Part shown: positions 43,260-53,690 of the stretch, in pieces
Numbering within the stretch: position 1 is the first letter of the stretch
How the letters are laid out: the number at the start of each line of letters is the position of its first letter
Source: Brasenia schreberi
Taxonomy: Eukaryota; Streptophyta; Magnoliopsida; Nymphaeales; Cabombaceae
Length of the DNA stretch: 64,000 nt
Assembly (NCBI GenBank): GCA_036023115.1
Contig: JAYKKT010000064.1
Span: 8,502,501-8,566,500, forward strand
Direction: 5' to 3'
The notes under the pieces: generated by a model
Seen by the model: the letters and a program-made list of their open reading frames with translations, nothing else
What the model was told of the DNA's origin: nothing
Databases searched by the model: none
Program-made: the position numbers and the translations under genes

Positions 43260-43860
43260 AGCCCTCTTAACCGTCCACTTTTCAGCAACCTTCCTTGCTG
43301 CAACATTCTTCATCAACCTTCATGGTTGTTCTTCAGCAGCTTCATGGTTGCACAAATCTTCAACAACCTTTTTGGTTGCAACAACTTCAACTCAACCTTC
43401 ATCGTTGACCATTTTCAGCAGCTTCTTTGCTGCAACATTTTCAATAACTTTTTTTGTTGCAACATCTTCAACTCAACTTTGATGGCTAGTCATTTTCAGT
43501 ACTGCAACAACTTCTTCGACGGCAACATTTTCAACTCAAGCTTCATGACTGGTCATTTTGAGTAGCTTATTCACTACAACATTTTCAACAGCTTCTTTGG
43601 CTGTAACATCTTCAACTCAGCCTTCATGGTTGATCATTTTCAACAACTTTTTGGCTGCAATATTTTCAACAACTTTTTTGGTTGTAATATCTTCAACTCA
43701 ACCTTCATGGCTGGTCATTTTCAGCAGTTTCTTCGATGCAATATTTTTCAACAGCTTCTTTGGCTGCAAATTCCAACAATGTCATTGCTGCAAAACATAT
43801 TTCAGCAGTCCTCATGACTGCAATCTTCACCTTAAAAAACTGCAACTCCCTTAGCTGCAC
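43260..43860. repeat. 81-bp tandem repeat (minisatellite)
   Basis: TTCAACTCA-type unit starts occur at 43309, 43386, 43467, 43530, 43611 and 43692, with spacings 77, 81, 63, 81 and 81. The unit contains CTTCATGGYTGRTCATTTTCA and TTGGYTGCAA motifs. On the minus strand each unit ends in a stop codon, so it is not one repeat protein in that frame. It lies between the PPR fragment and the polypurine tract. Confidence 0.85.
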
Positions 43861-43878
43861 AATTTTAGCTGCTTTCTC

Positions 43879-45020
43879 CTAAAATTCTGCAAAAATATCG
43901 ACCAATGCACTTGAAGCAAATATGTTTGAATCCATCAAATTTCTTAGAACATAAGAGTGGATCTGTTTTCCCTGTTTCTCCCTTTTCAAATCAGCACATG
44001 CTGAGAGAACACTTGTAATTGTAATTGCATCAGCTTGAATAAACAAATTTATGACATCTTTGAACTGCAAATCATCGGAATTCCCATCTACAGAAGGCAA
44101 CTTCAATACCTGATCCATTTCCTCTTATCTGGCGTACGAGGCAAGAAATGTGTTATAGGTGACAATGTCTAACTTTACACCAGTGTCTTTGATCATATCA
44201 ACAAACGCTAAAGCCTGTTCCATATCACCATCTTCAACAAAAGAGGCAATCATTTCATTCCATAATGTAGCATTTTTGCGAGACATTGATTCAAAATTTT
44301 CCTACCAGATTCCTGATCTCCACATTTCAGGTACATATCGATGATAAATCCATTTAAAAATACATTGGTTTCAATTCCATGTCTAATTATATACGTATGC
44401 ACTTCCTTCCCCATCAAGAGACAACTCAACTCTAACAAAGTAGCAAGGATGCTTGAGATGGTGATGTTGTTAGGATTCTCATACGGTAGCATCTTGCGAA
44501 AGACTATAAGAGCATCATCGACATGACCATTCTCTATACATCCAGATATGATCCCATTCCATGAACTCGCACCAGGAACTGTCCCGCTCCTTCTCATCTC
44601 ATCCAACAGCCCAAGCGCTGAATTAAGGTCGTCGCACCATGCACATGCAAAAATCAATGCATTCCATGCAATCACATTTGGGCACAACCCAATAGCTGTC
44701 ATATAGTCAAAACACTCCAGAGCTTCTTCAAGAAGGCCAGATTCTGAGTAAGTTGTAATCATCACCGTCCATCACACTACATCTCTTGGAGGCATTTTAT
44801 CAAAAACTTGCCGTGCACGATACAGTCTCCCACATTTCACGTACATATGAATGAGAGAATTGCCAACGAAAACATCTAACTTCGAGTCCCCTTCTTAAGC
44901 CCCAACAAAACGATAAACACAAACCCTGTAGCAGAGAGCAACACTTGGACTCGTCAACACATTTTGCAGAAGAACTTTTATGATGCCCAAAGCCGCTCAA
45001 TAATCAGATGCAGAGGACCT
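43879..45020 (-). pseudogene. PPR-protein fragment captured by the LTR element
   Basis: Reading leftwards: [31 protein letters not shown], then a 171-codon frame (44250-44765) with MITTYSESGLLEEALECFDY, MTAIGLCPNVIAWNALI, LLDEMRRSGTVPGASSWNGI, GKEVHTYIIRHGIETNVFLN and DMYLKCGDQESGRKIL. Another repeat at 43879-44118 includes ITITSVLSACADLKREKQGK. This is a PLS-type pentatricopeptide protein; such proteins bind organellar RNA. Stops and a shift near 44250 break it, and both protein ends are missing. It is sense relative to the LTR element. Confidence 0.9.
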
Positions 45021-45044
45021 TCCATTTAGACTTATTTCAGCAGG

Positions 45045-45710
45045 ACTTTGAGACGGGGACCTCATGTGTGGCCTCCTGAGTGGTCAAAGATGCATGACGT
45101 TGAGGCCCGCTATCATGCCCGCGTCCTTGGTTGCCTGCCTTTGGGAATCATTGAAGTAGTCCGGGATGGTAACAACAGTGTTCTTGACTGTGGACCCGAG
45201 CTACGCTTCGGCGATCTCACGCATCTTTATGAGTACCATCGAGGAGATCTTCTCAACGGCGAACTGTTTCTCTTCTCCCTTATACTGGACAACTATCATG
45301 GGCTTGTCGCTGGTCTTGGAATGACCTTGAAGGGCCACAACTTGATGTCGCTCTGCACCGTTGCATCACTGAATCACCTTCCAATCAAAAGCTTGGCATC
45401 AAAGACAGTGTTAATCGGGTTCATGGCGACCTGGTTCTTGGCGGCATCGCCGATGAGACGCTCACCGTCCGTAAAGGCGACGTAAGAGGGCGTCGTTCTG
45501 TTACCCTGGTCATTGGCAATAATCTCGACTCGATCATGCTGCCATACTCCGACGCAGGAGTACGTAGTTCCGAGATCAATACCGATCGCCGGGTCCTCTC
45601 CTTTTTCGACCATTAGATCATATCTAAAGAAGAGAAACGCAAAAGAGAATAGAAGCGGCATGAGAGAGAGTTTCCCTTCGTCTTTTTCCTCTTCAAAGTC
45701 GTTGCTCCCA
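45045..45710 (-). pseudogene. cytosolic HSP70 N-terminal fragment, processed, captured by the LTR element
   Basis: The frame 45374-45733 contains [40 protein letters not shown] and [20 protein letters not shown], the ATPase-domain start of a plant Hsp70 chaperone. It continues after a stop as [50 protein letters not shown], then [20 protein letters not shown] and [12 protein letters not shown] near 45085. Plant HSP70 genes often have an intron near the LIGRRFSD codons. Here the sequence is continuous, which indicates a spliced transcript origin. At least two stops are present. Roughly residues 1-175 of about 650 remain. Confidence 0.93.
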
Positions 45711-45719
45711 TCAATCGAA

Positions 45720-45732
45720 GGCTTTGATATCA
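45720..45732 (-). other. primer binding site (variant)
   Basis: Minus strand TGATATCAAAGCC next to the LTR; two differences from TGGTATCAGAGCC. Confidence 0.8.
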
Positions 45733-46021
45733 TGTTGAAAAACGTAAGTAACGTAGCGGAAGATCGAATATCACGCGAGAAGAATAAGTGAAGAGAAAAA
45801 TATGAAGGTCGAAGGAGGGGGCAGGTCCTCTAATAGAGGTCGCCCCTTCTCTCTCTTTCTTAATCTTAGACTATTAACCCTAATACATCATGTTTAACCC
45901 TTATATAATGGGTTGTTAGACACAAAATGTTCTCAATACTATGGGCAATTACAATAATACCTAAAATATCAATATTACTAAAATTGACACTAAAACCAGC
46001 AAATATTCATATTCTTCAACA
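45733..46021 (-). repeat. 5' LTR of the HSP70/PPR-carrying element
   Basis: 289 bp; pairs with 42879-43179 and differs by small indels. Outside it lies TTTTT (46022-46026), repeated at 42874-42878. Confidence 0.9.
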
Positions 46022-47219
46022 TTTTTCACAGCTTTTCAGTTCAGCTCGAGACTATCTGGGTGTGTTCTTCTTTTAAGAGATATACTTTACATTTTTGCTT
46101 GAATCAAGCCCCACTAGTAGGATGTATTCAGTCACTAAGGACTGAGTTTCTTGTCTTTCTTGGAGACGTGCTGGCCAATCCGGCATGGTATCTGTAAGAA
46201 TAGCTCCTTAGTGCTTCAATGGTGTCTGCCACACTTATGATCACAAAAAGAGATTATCTTATGCTCTTCCCAAACTCAACAAGGTGCGGCTTAAATGGAG
46301 GAAGGTCGTCTACAATACTTCCTTGGTATTGAAGTAATATGTAATAATAGAGGTTTTTTTCTTATCTTAGACTAAGTTTGTTAATAATGTTGTTGTTTGA
46401 TCAGGACTAACAAATAACAAAATAATTGAGACACCAGTGGTGGTTAATCAAAAGACGAGACTTAAAGATAGAGAACCACTTAGTGATCTCACTCCATATA
46501 GACATGATTGAATCTTTGACATATCTTACTATCACTCATTTTGGCATCACTAATGTTGTTAACACAATGGGTCAATTCCAACATGTATCTACCACAATGC
46601 ATATGATTGTTATCATAAGAATAGTAAGATATGCCCGATATACTATTAAAAAGAAAATATTCTTATTCTCTTCATCCCCACTCAATTTAATTGCCTATAC
46701 TAATGCAGACTTGGCTGGTTATATCCCTGACAGTCATTCCACGATAGGCTATTGATTCCTTAGAGACTATTTTCTTATGGAAATGTAAAATGCAACTAGT
46801 CTCTTTTTTACGAAGCTTAATATAAAGCCATGGCTAACACATCTAAAGAATTGACTTGGCTAAGAAGACTTCTTAACACCTTCCATGAGCGCACCAAACA
46901 CATTGAGATGGACTGTTATTATATTCGAGCAGAACATTTTACTGTGCAAACAAAAATATATCAGATATATATAAATAAGAAATTTGACTTAGTTGAGAAG
47001 ATGGTGGAGGTGTGGTCTGTCTCTGTGCAGTCGCCGCCCTCAATTCTCTTTCTTCCTTGTTGCAAATTACAAGTTGACTGATAGGGTTCTAACCCTTAAA
47101 TATTAGCTTTATAATGATGGTCTAAATTACTTAAATGCCATTAATGAGTCTTATTTAAAACTAACTTTATAAACTAAATAAAGAAAGACGTAATGCAGAG
47201 GATAAATAACAATGAAGAA

Positions 47220-47227
47220 GATGAATG
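47220..47227. repeat. 8-bp target site duplication GATGAATG (left)
   Basis: GATGAATG at 47220-47227 is repeated exactly at 50535-50542, directly outside the terminal CAG/CTG. Eight-bp duplications are the hallmark of hAT transposons. Confidence 0.95.
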
Positions 47228-47532
47228 CAGTGTTGTCTGACGCATATCGTATCGTGTATCGCTGGGCTCCATGATACGGGCGTATCGTATCGTACTTTAA
47301 TATTAAAATAATGCAAAAAATAATTAAAAATTAATAAAAAATAGGAAAAAATCAGGAAAAAATCAGGAAAAATCTGATAATTGCTTTAAATTCATATAAT
47401 GTAAGTTTAGTACAGATTGAGCATTCAACATTGAACAATTGCATCCAAATTTATATATTTTGAATCCAAAAAATAAAATACAGACATAGTTTACACTTTA
47501 CAGTACACTACAGTTACATATAATGTTACATT

Positions 47533-50027
47533 TTACAAATTGTAATCAGGATCATCAACTAAATAATCTTCATCTTCTCCTTTTTGCAGATCCTCATCAT
47601 CATCAGCCACGCCCACACCTTCTTCTTCAAAATCAAATTCTTCATCTCCATAATGTTGTTGCGCTCCTTCCAAATTAATCCAGGCAACATCTTCTTCTGT
47701 TAGGAGGGCATTTTCTTCAGTGTCTTCCATAACCCAATTTTCTAATATATCAAAATTATCCAAACTTATTGGATCGAACTGACTTTCTTCTCTATTTACT
47801 TTTTTTAATTGCCTACGACACAAACAAAGATAAACAATTAGTAAGTAATATTAACAATTGAAAACTGAAGTTAAATAATATCGAATTGAAAATTTGAAAG
47901 TAATACAACATTACCTTTCACGAAGGCGCATGTTACAACGAATATAAACCAAATCATTAAGCCTTTTGTGTTCCAACCTGTTGCGCTTTTTTGTATGGAT
48001 GTGTTCAAAAACACTCCAATTTCTTTCACAACCTGTTGCACTACAGGTTTGGCTTAAGACTCTAACTGCAAAATCTTTAAGGTTTGGACAATCACTTCCA
48101 AACCTGTTCCACCAAACATCTGTAAAAAAAATATAAACATTAGAGACATAATAATCCACAGTAATGTAAGATGCAACTTAAATATGAAAATAAACAATGT
48201 ACCTGGACGCATCGTAGAGCGATTGCGAATTGCAACAGGCAAACCCATCAAGTGAAGAGCATTATCATATATCTCCATCTCTCGATGTATCGCATCTACT
48301 ATGCTCTCATCAGGGACTAATCTGTCGATGCATTCAATGATTCCTCGATTAACCTCACCGTCCCTTTTAAAGGTTGCTGAGTACCTCAATGATGGGTTTA
48401 GATAGTAGGCTGTTGCATGAATAGGCTAATGCAATTGTTTATTCCATCTACTATCAATTATTTTCCACACGGGCACATAATCTCTTTTTTTTCCATTAAA
48501 GTTATTTCTGATCGCTTCTTTTGCCCTGTCCATGGTTTCATAAAGGTAGCCCATAGATGGTTTCTCCTCGCTGTCAGCCAATCTCAAAACTTTCACTAAA
48601 GGACAAGTAATTTTTAATAATCTGATACATGCATTCCAAAATGAACTTCTAAAAACCGTTTCTGCAATCTCATTTAACTTTCTGTTCCTTCTGTTTTGTG
48701 GCAACTCTGCAAATTGTTGCCACTCATCTGAGGAGAACATTCTCTTTAAAGCTTGTTTCTGTCTCACAATACTCTGTACAGATAAGAAGTTTGTTGCGAA
48801 TCGAGTTGCAGCTGTGCGAAGAAGCTCTGCACCTTCTGTGTATCTCCTCATCATACATAAAACCAATGCATGGTTGTAAATAAATTTTGTAATATCTTGG
48901 CAACACTCAGTTGCTGCCTTTATTTCATCCATCTCACCAATGTCCTCGAGGATGAGATCTAAACAATGGGTTGCACATGGTGTCCAGTAGAAAGTCCCAT
49001 AAATATCAGCTAACTCCTTTCCAGCTGCTTTGTAGTTAGCTGCATTATCTGTAATCAATTGGACTACATTTTCTAGCCCAACCTCTTGTATAACCTTATC
49101 AAATTCCTCTCGTAGGATCTCTGCAGTGTGCCTCTCCTCTGACATATCTAGAGATCTTAAAAACATGAGTCATTTAGGACAATATACAAGAAAGTTTAGC
49201 AATGTCCTTCCTCGCCTATCGGTCCATCCATATGCCATGATAGTGCATCCTGTTTCCTTCCACGATTGTCTCAAAGTCGAACAGTATTGCTGCACTTCAA
49301 TCACGGTCTGATCTAATATCTTCTCTTTCAACTTGTGATAAGAGGGCATCCTGTATCCTGGACCAATGTTAGCAATTGCATCTGCCATTGCTTGAAAATG
49401 AAAACTGTTTGCTGCATTAAATGGAATGCATGCATCATAAAACCATCTGCCCACTGCAAGGTCTGCTTGATCGTGCAGTTGTTCTGAAGCCATAGCAACA
49501 CGAATTCCTGGTTGAGCACCAGGTGTAGTGGAAGTAGGAAAGAACAAATGTATGCTAGAAGAAGCTCTTCCTCTACTCCTTCCTGAACTTCCTCTTATGC
49601 CACCTCCAAAGTCTTCAGCTGCAATCCTCTTTCCTCTGCTAGGTGCTTGCGAAATGCTACTACCAATATCTGTTCTAGCATCTGAAGGCAAACTATTAGT
49701 GAATCCAACTCCAGTGGCAGTAGCATCATCAGCTTCTTCACACATCTGGAAATCATCCTTTTGTTGTCTCCTTTCCTGTATGCTCTCAATCATCTGCAAG
49801 CATTGCCATTTAATACCTTCTGGCACACTTCTAACTTTGCCTGTGCATGGAGCAACTTCTTTCCTGGTTCCTGCTAGGTAGTGTTTCAACCTTGAAATTC
49901 CACCACTAACCACCTTTTCACAAAATAAACATCTGATTTTTAACCTTGAACCCTCAACTGGTATACCCCACTGCCATGCCGGATCATCAGACTTTGAATG
50001 AGAGTCTCTACCACCCCTTCCTGCCAT
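47533..50027 (-). pseudogene. hAT transposase, three exons, two nonsense codons
   Basis: Exons 50027-48203, 48119-47915 and 47812-47533 have GT-AG borders and compatible phases, giving 770 codons. In order: a BED-like zinc finger (CLFCEKVVSGGISRLKHYLA), an RG-rich linker, WFYDACIPFNAANSFHFQAM, DUF659 (TIMAYGWTDRRGRTLLNFLV, LITDNAANYKAAG, PCATHCLDLILEDI), the hATC dimerisation region (SATGCERNWSVFEHIHTKKR) and an acidic C-terminus. It cuts and pastes hAT DNA in the nucleus. Only two in-frame stops interrupt it: TGA at 49170-49172 and TAG at 48426-48428. Confidence 0.93.
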
Positions 50028-50427
50028 CTCAATGGAGTACTTTAATTCAAACAAAAACCTAAAAATAAAAGCACTTCATAAATCCCCCAATCTTCAAATA
50101 ACACTCAAATCGAGTGTCTCCCACTTCATGAATACAATAAAAATCATATACACACACTTAATAACTTCATATTTTGTCATGCAAAAAAAAAACCGAAATA
50201 ACACAAAAAACAATAAATATAAAGGAAAAAAAGGAAAAAACATTAAAAATATACCTAAATCCGAGTTTGGAGGCTTGGACGGACACCGTAGGGCACGATT
50301 TTAGAGCTTTGAACACCAAGGAGGCGAAAATCGACTCTTAGGGAGCTTGAAGAACCCAAAAGGAGAGAGGAAACCCGCGAAAAATCGTGGGTTTCTCTCG
50401 GGCCGGGACCCTTTATAAGGGTCTCAG

Positions 50428-50534
50428 GGCGTATCGCCCGTATCGTGCGATACGGGCCGTATCGCACGATACGCCCGCACCTGCGATACGGGGCCCCATA
50501 TCGTATCGTTTACGGTGCGATACAGACAACACTG
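50428..50534. repeat. hAT subterminal GTATCG/CGATAC motif cluster
   Basis: Direct and inverted copies of CGTATCG and CGATACG are packed within about 100 bp, with palindromes such as CGTATCGTGCGATACG. The other end (47240-47300) has fewer copies. Such clusters are usual transposase binding sites in hAT elements; that role is inferred here. Confidence 0.75.
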
Positions 50535-50593
50535 GATGAATGTGTCGTCTCCTGATATCTCTTCTATCTGGTTGAATGCTTTAACACTCCTCC

Positions 50594-51770
50594 TCAAGTT
50601 GGGTGAAAGATGGATGTTACACCCAACTTGCTACATAACCTCATCAAGAGGTTTCTGCTAAGTGCTTTAGTAAGAATATCAACACACTGACTTTCTGACC
50701 TCACATGTTCTAACTGAAATTCCTTTGTGTATGATGTCTCTCGTATAAAGTGGCAATCAATTTCAATATGTTTTATCCTTTCATGATAGACTGGATTAGA
50801 AGCTATTTGTATTGTTGCTTTACTGTCACAAAATATAGGAACAGGTTCATCTGAATGTAGGTCTATCTCCATCAATAAAGAATGCACCCATTTTCCTTCA
50901 CATATGCCTGATGCAATCGCTCTATATTCAGCTTTTGCCGTTGATCTTGCCACCACTGATTGTTTCTTGCTTTTCCATGAAACTATATTACCTCCAATAA
51001 GGGTTATATATCTTGTAGTTGACTTTCTATCATATGTAGAACCTGCTCAATCAGCATCTGTATAAACTTCAATATTGGTGTGACCATTATTTTTATATAG
51101 AACTCCTTGTCCAGGTGTAGCCTTTAAGTATCTTAGTATATGAAAGACACCATCCATATGGGATTTTGATGGTGACTACATGAATCTACTAACAATACTC
51201 ACTGCATATGCAATATCTGGACGTGTGATGGTCAAATATATAAGTTTTCCAACAAGTTGTTGATATTGAGTTGTATCCACCTTATCATCTCTATCATCCA
51301 TTCAAAGTTTGTGATTAACATCCATGGGAGTATATATTGGCTTGCAATTTTTCAATTTAACCTCCTGTAGTAGGTCTAATGTATACTTTCTTTGATTTAA
51401 AAAAATATTAGTGTATGAGTAAGCCACTTCAATACCCAGAAAATAATGTAATCGTCAAGTCCTTGATATCAAACAATCGATGTAGATCCTGTTTTAATTT
51501 GTGAATTTCTTTAATATCATCTCCTATCACAATAATATCATCAACAAATACTAATAATACTATCAGTTTCTCCTCTTTTTTTTAAAAAAATAACGTGTGA
51601 TCACTCACACTCTTCTGATATCCAAGATTGATGATGCTTTTATTGAAATTTTCAAACCATACTCTAGGAGACTACTTTAGTCCATAAATTACCTTCTTTA
51701 ACCTGCAGACCTTATTAGTAGAATTTGCATATCCGGGTGGTAGTTCCATATATACAATACAATACAAAGG
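50594..51770 (-). pseudogene. copia RNase H and RT, truncated
   Basis: RNase H frame 50594-50956: VARSTAKAEYRAIASGICEG, FCDSKATIQIASNPVYHERI, HIEIDCHFIRETS and CVDILTKALSRN. RT remnants follow with ADRAG-like, YVSRFM (51180), a YLVDDIIVIGDD-like site (about 51520-51550) and SPRVWFENFNKSIINLGYQK-like sequence (51630-51680). It ends in PPGYANSTNK-like sequence at about 51750. Confidence 0.88.
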
Positions 51771-51774
51771 AATG

Positions 51775-52470
51775 ATTATAAATAAACTTTGTGACATTGC
51801 TCTATATATCTATAGTCCCTCTTATTTCATCCTTGCACTCAAATCTTCAAGCATTAAGTTTATGCAATGTACAACACATGGAGTTCATACTAAGGATGGA
51901 TGATTCGCCTCAAGCATCTTACCAGCTGCTCTAAAATTTGCAACATTATCAATAATGAATTGAACAACATTTGAAACACCTATATCTTCAACAACTTCCT
52001 AAAAAATAAAGAGTAAATTATTGTTATTATCAATATGGGACAAGTCATATGATTTAAAAGACCGTGTCTCCTTGAGACAATAAACCACAAAGTTCACAAA
52101 AAACCTACGGTGATCATCTGTCCAATCATCAGTCATAATAAAACATCTTGTGTCCTTTAAGACTCCCTAATTTCAGAACTCCATGTTTATGAAGTAATGT
52201 ACCCCTCAAAGCATGATAAATAGGGACTCTATAACCCGATCCCACACTAGCAATAGCATCTAATCCGCCATACTTTGAAATGAAAATTAGTTTGTAACAT
52301 TGAAAGGGAGACAATTTTCATAAAAAAATTTGGCAAACTTCAAATCTACTTTCTAAATTACCTCCTTTGAAGACATAATTGATCTAATGTTTGACTAAGC
52401 TCTAGGAGTTGTATATGGAGGGAAAAATGAAGGCATCTCACTATTTATGGCTCTTGTTCCTCCTCTAGTA
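51775..52470 (-). mobile_element. hAT transposase fragment (second lineage)
   Basis: The minus strand encodes a GGLDAIASVGSGYRVPIYHA block (52129-52314), a TDDW/D-like strand near 52110-52140, and VVQFIIDNVANFRAAGKMLE then PCVVHCINLMLEDL near 51850-51990. This parallels the DUF659 region of the element at 47228 but is more divergent. No terminal repeats were found; stops are frequent. Confidence 0.75.
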
Positions 52471-52474
52471 GCCA

Positions 52475-53690
52475 GTGTTATCCGTATCGCACCATATCAT
52501 ACGAAACAATGTGATACGTATCGTATCGTGGACTTCCGTAATACGATACAATAGTGTGTATTGCAGAACCGAAAGTATCATGCCGTATCGTGCGATATGG
52601 CACCGTATCGCATGATATGGCTAGTATCATTCGTATTGTATGATACGGCTAGGCCGAATAGAAACCCGTAAAACCGTAGGTTTCTTGCTTATGTTCATGG
52701 CTCTCCCCTCTTTGGTGTTGAAGGCTCCAAAAAATATGCTCTACGACATCCGTGCAAATCTCCCAACCCGCATTGTAGGTATACATTTTGAGTTTTTTTA
52801 TTTTTTTTGTATTTGTTGTTTATATATATATATATATATTTTTTTTTTTTTAATGACAAAATATGAAGTTGTGAAATGCGTGGATATTATTTTTATTGTA
52901 TTCGTGAAGTGGGAGACACTATTTGAGTGTTACGTGAAGATTGGGGATTTATGAAATCTTTTATTTTCAGATTTTTTTATTGGCTTGAAGTGTTGAATTG
53001 AGATGGCAGGAAGGGGTGTTAGGGACTCCCAATCTCGGTCCGATGATCCGGCATGGCATTGGGGTACAATAGTTGAGAAAACTGATTGAAGATAAAATGT
53101 TTGTTTTGTAAGAAGGTGGTTAGTGGTGAAATTTCACGATTGAAACATCATCTAGCAGGGACTACAAAAGAAGTTGCTCTTTGCATGGGCAGAGTTAGAA
53201 AATTGCCAGATTAAATGACATTAAATGGTAATGTCTACATATGATTGAGAGCATAAATGAGAGGATACAATAGAAGGATGATTTTTTTATGTTTGAGGAA
53301 GAGGATGATATGTTGTTTGATTGGGTGATAGTATTCCTTATGATGGTATGGTAGGACAGAGGTTGTAGTAGTTCTCAACTACCAACCAGGGGAAAGAGGG
53401 TTGTTGAAGATGTTGCAAGTGGAAGTGGTAGAAGAGGAATTAGTAGAGGAAGAGCTTCTGGCATACAGTCGTTTTTTCCTCCTAGCACTACACATGGTGC
53501 TCAACTTAAAATTTTTGCTGTTATGGCTTTAGAATAATCGTATGAGCTGGCTGACCTTGGAGTGGGCATATGGTTTTATGATGCATGCATTCCATTTAAT
53601 GCAATAAATAATTTTTATTTTCAAGCAATGATAGATGCAATTGTTAACCCTCTTATCAAAAGTTGAGAGGAAAGCTATTTCATAAGATCA
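52475..53690 (+). mobile_element. hAT fragment: terminal repeat and transposase N-terminus
   Basis: Begins near CAGTGTTATCCGTATCGCAC, like the transposase-5' end of the 47228 element, with GTATCG-rich subterminal DNA. The + strand then encodes MAGRGVRDSQSRSDDPAWHW (53002) with a decayed BED finger (CLFCKKVVSGEISRLKHHLA), the linker and WFYDACIPFNAINNFYFQAM (about 53570-53630). It breaks off at about 53690. An (AT)n/T run lies at 52814-52850. Confidence 0.85.

Larger units (their letters stand above)
42879..46021 (-). mobile_element. non-autonomous LTR element carrying HSP70 and PPR gene fragments
   Basis: LTRs lie at 42879-43179 (3') and 45733-46021 (5'), with primer site at 45720-45732 and polypurine tract CTTGGGGGG on the minus strand. 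A 5-bp TTTTT duplication flanks it (42874-42878, 46022-46026). No gag or pol is present. In element order the interior has an intronless HSP70 N-terminus, a PPR-protein fragment and an 81-bp tandem repeat. Same LTR family as 18341-20594, and the ~45 bp before the 3' LTR are also shared. Confidence 0.9.
42718..46940 (+). mobile_element. copia remnant whose LTR holds the gene-capturing element
   Basis: A ~320-bp LTR (42718-42878 plus 46027-46185) is split by the element 42879-46021 and its TTTTT duplication. A decayed primer site (TGGTATCTGTAAG) lies at 46186-46198. Only RT-RNase H remains inside: LTITHFGITNVVNTMGQFQ, AYTNADLAGYIPDSHSTIGY (46426-46755) and TFHERTKHIEMDCYYIRAEH (46830-46940). 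The 3' end is cut by the next copia LTR. The LTR resembles 54831-55344. Confidence 0.8.
47228..50534 (-). mobile_element. hAT DNA transposon, almost intact
   Basis: 3307 bp. Terminal inverted repeats begin CAGTGTTGTCTG at both ends (47228 and, inverted, 50534), then diverge. A perfect 8-bp duplication flanks it. Subterminal regions are full of GTATCG/CGATAC motifs, densest at 50428-50525. It encodes one transposase on the minus strand. Related fragments lie at 51775-54230. Confidence 0.96.
46941..51770 (-). mobile_element. minus-strand copia remnant with hAT insertion in its 3' LTR
   Basis: The 3' LTR is 46941-47227 plus 50543-50586 (about 330 bp), split by the hAT element at 47228. Polypurine tract CCTCCTCAAGTTGG follows at 50588. 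Then RNase H and RT lie on the minus strand to about 51770, where sequence stops within the RT N-terminal part. Gag, integrase and 5' LTR are absent. The left LTR end is approximate. Confidence 0.8.

Noticed and set aside
43189..43854. Overlapping + strand open frames rich in Phe and Asn
   Set aside because: They arise from the 81-bp tandem repeat and show no family resemblance.
43260..43860. CRISPR-like array
   Set aside because: Repeats are contiguous 81-bp units without unique spacers, in a plant nuclear context.
45048..45485. Open frame of 145 codons on the + strand
   Set aside because: It is the complement of the HSP70 fragment; its apparent openness follows from the HSP70 codons on the other strand.
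45374..45733. A functional HSP70 gene
   Set aside because: Only the N-terminal quarter is present, with in-frame stops, inside an LTR element.
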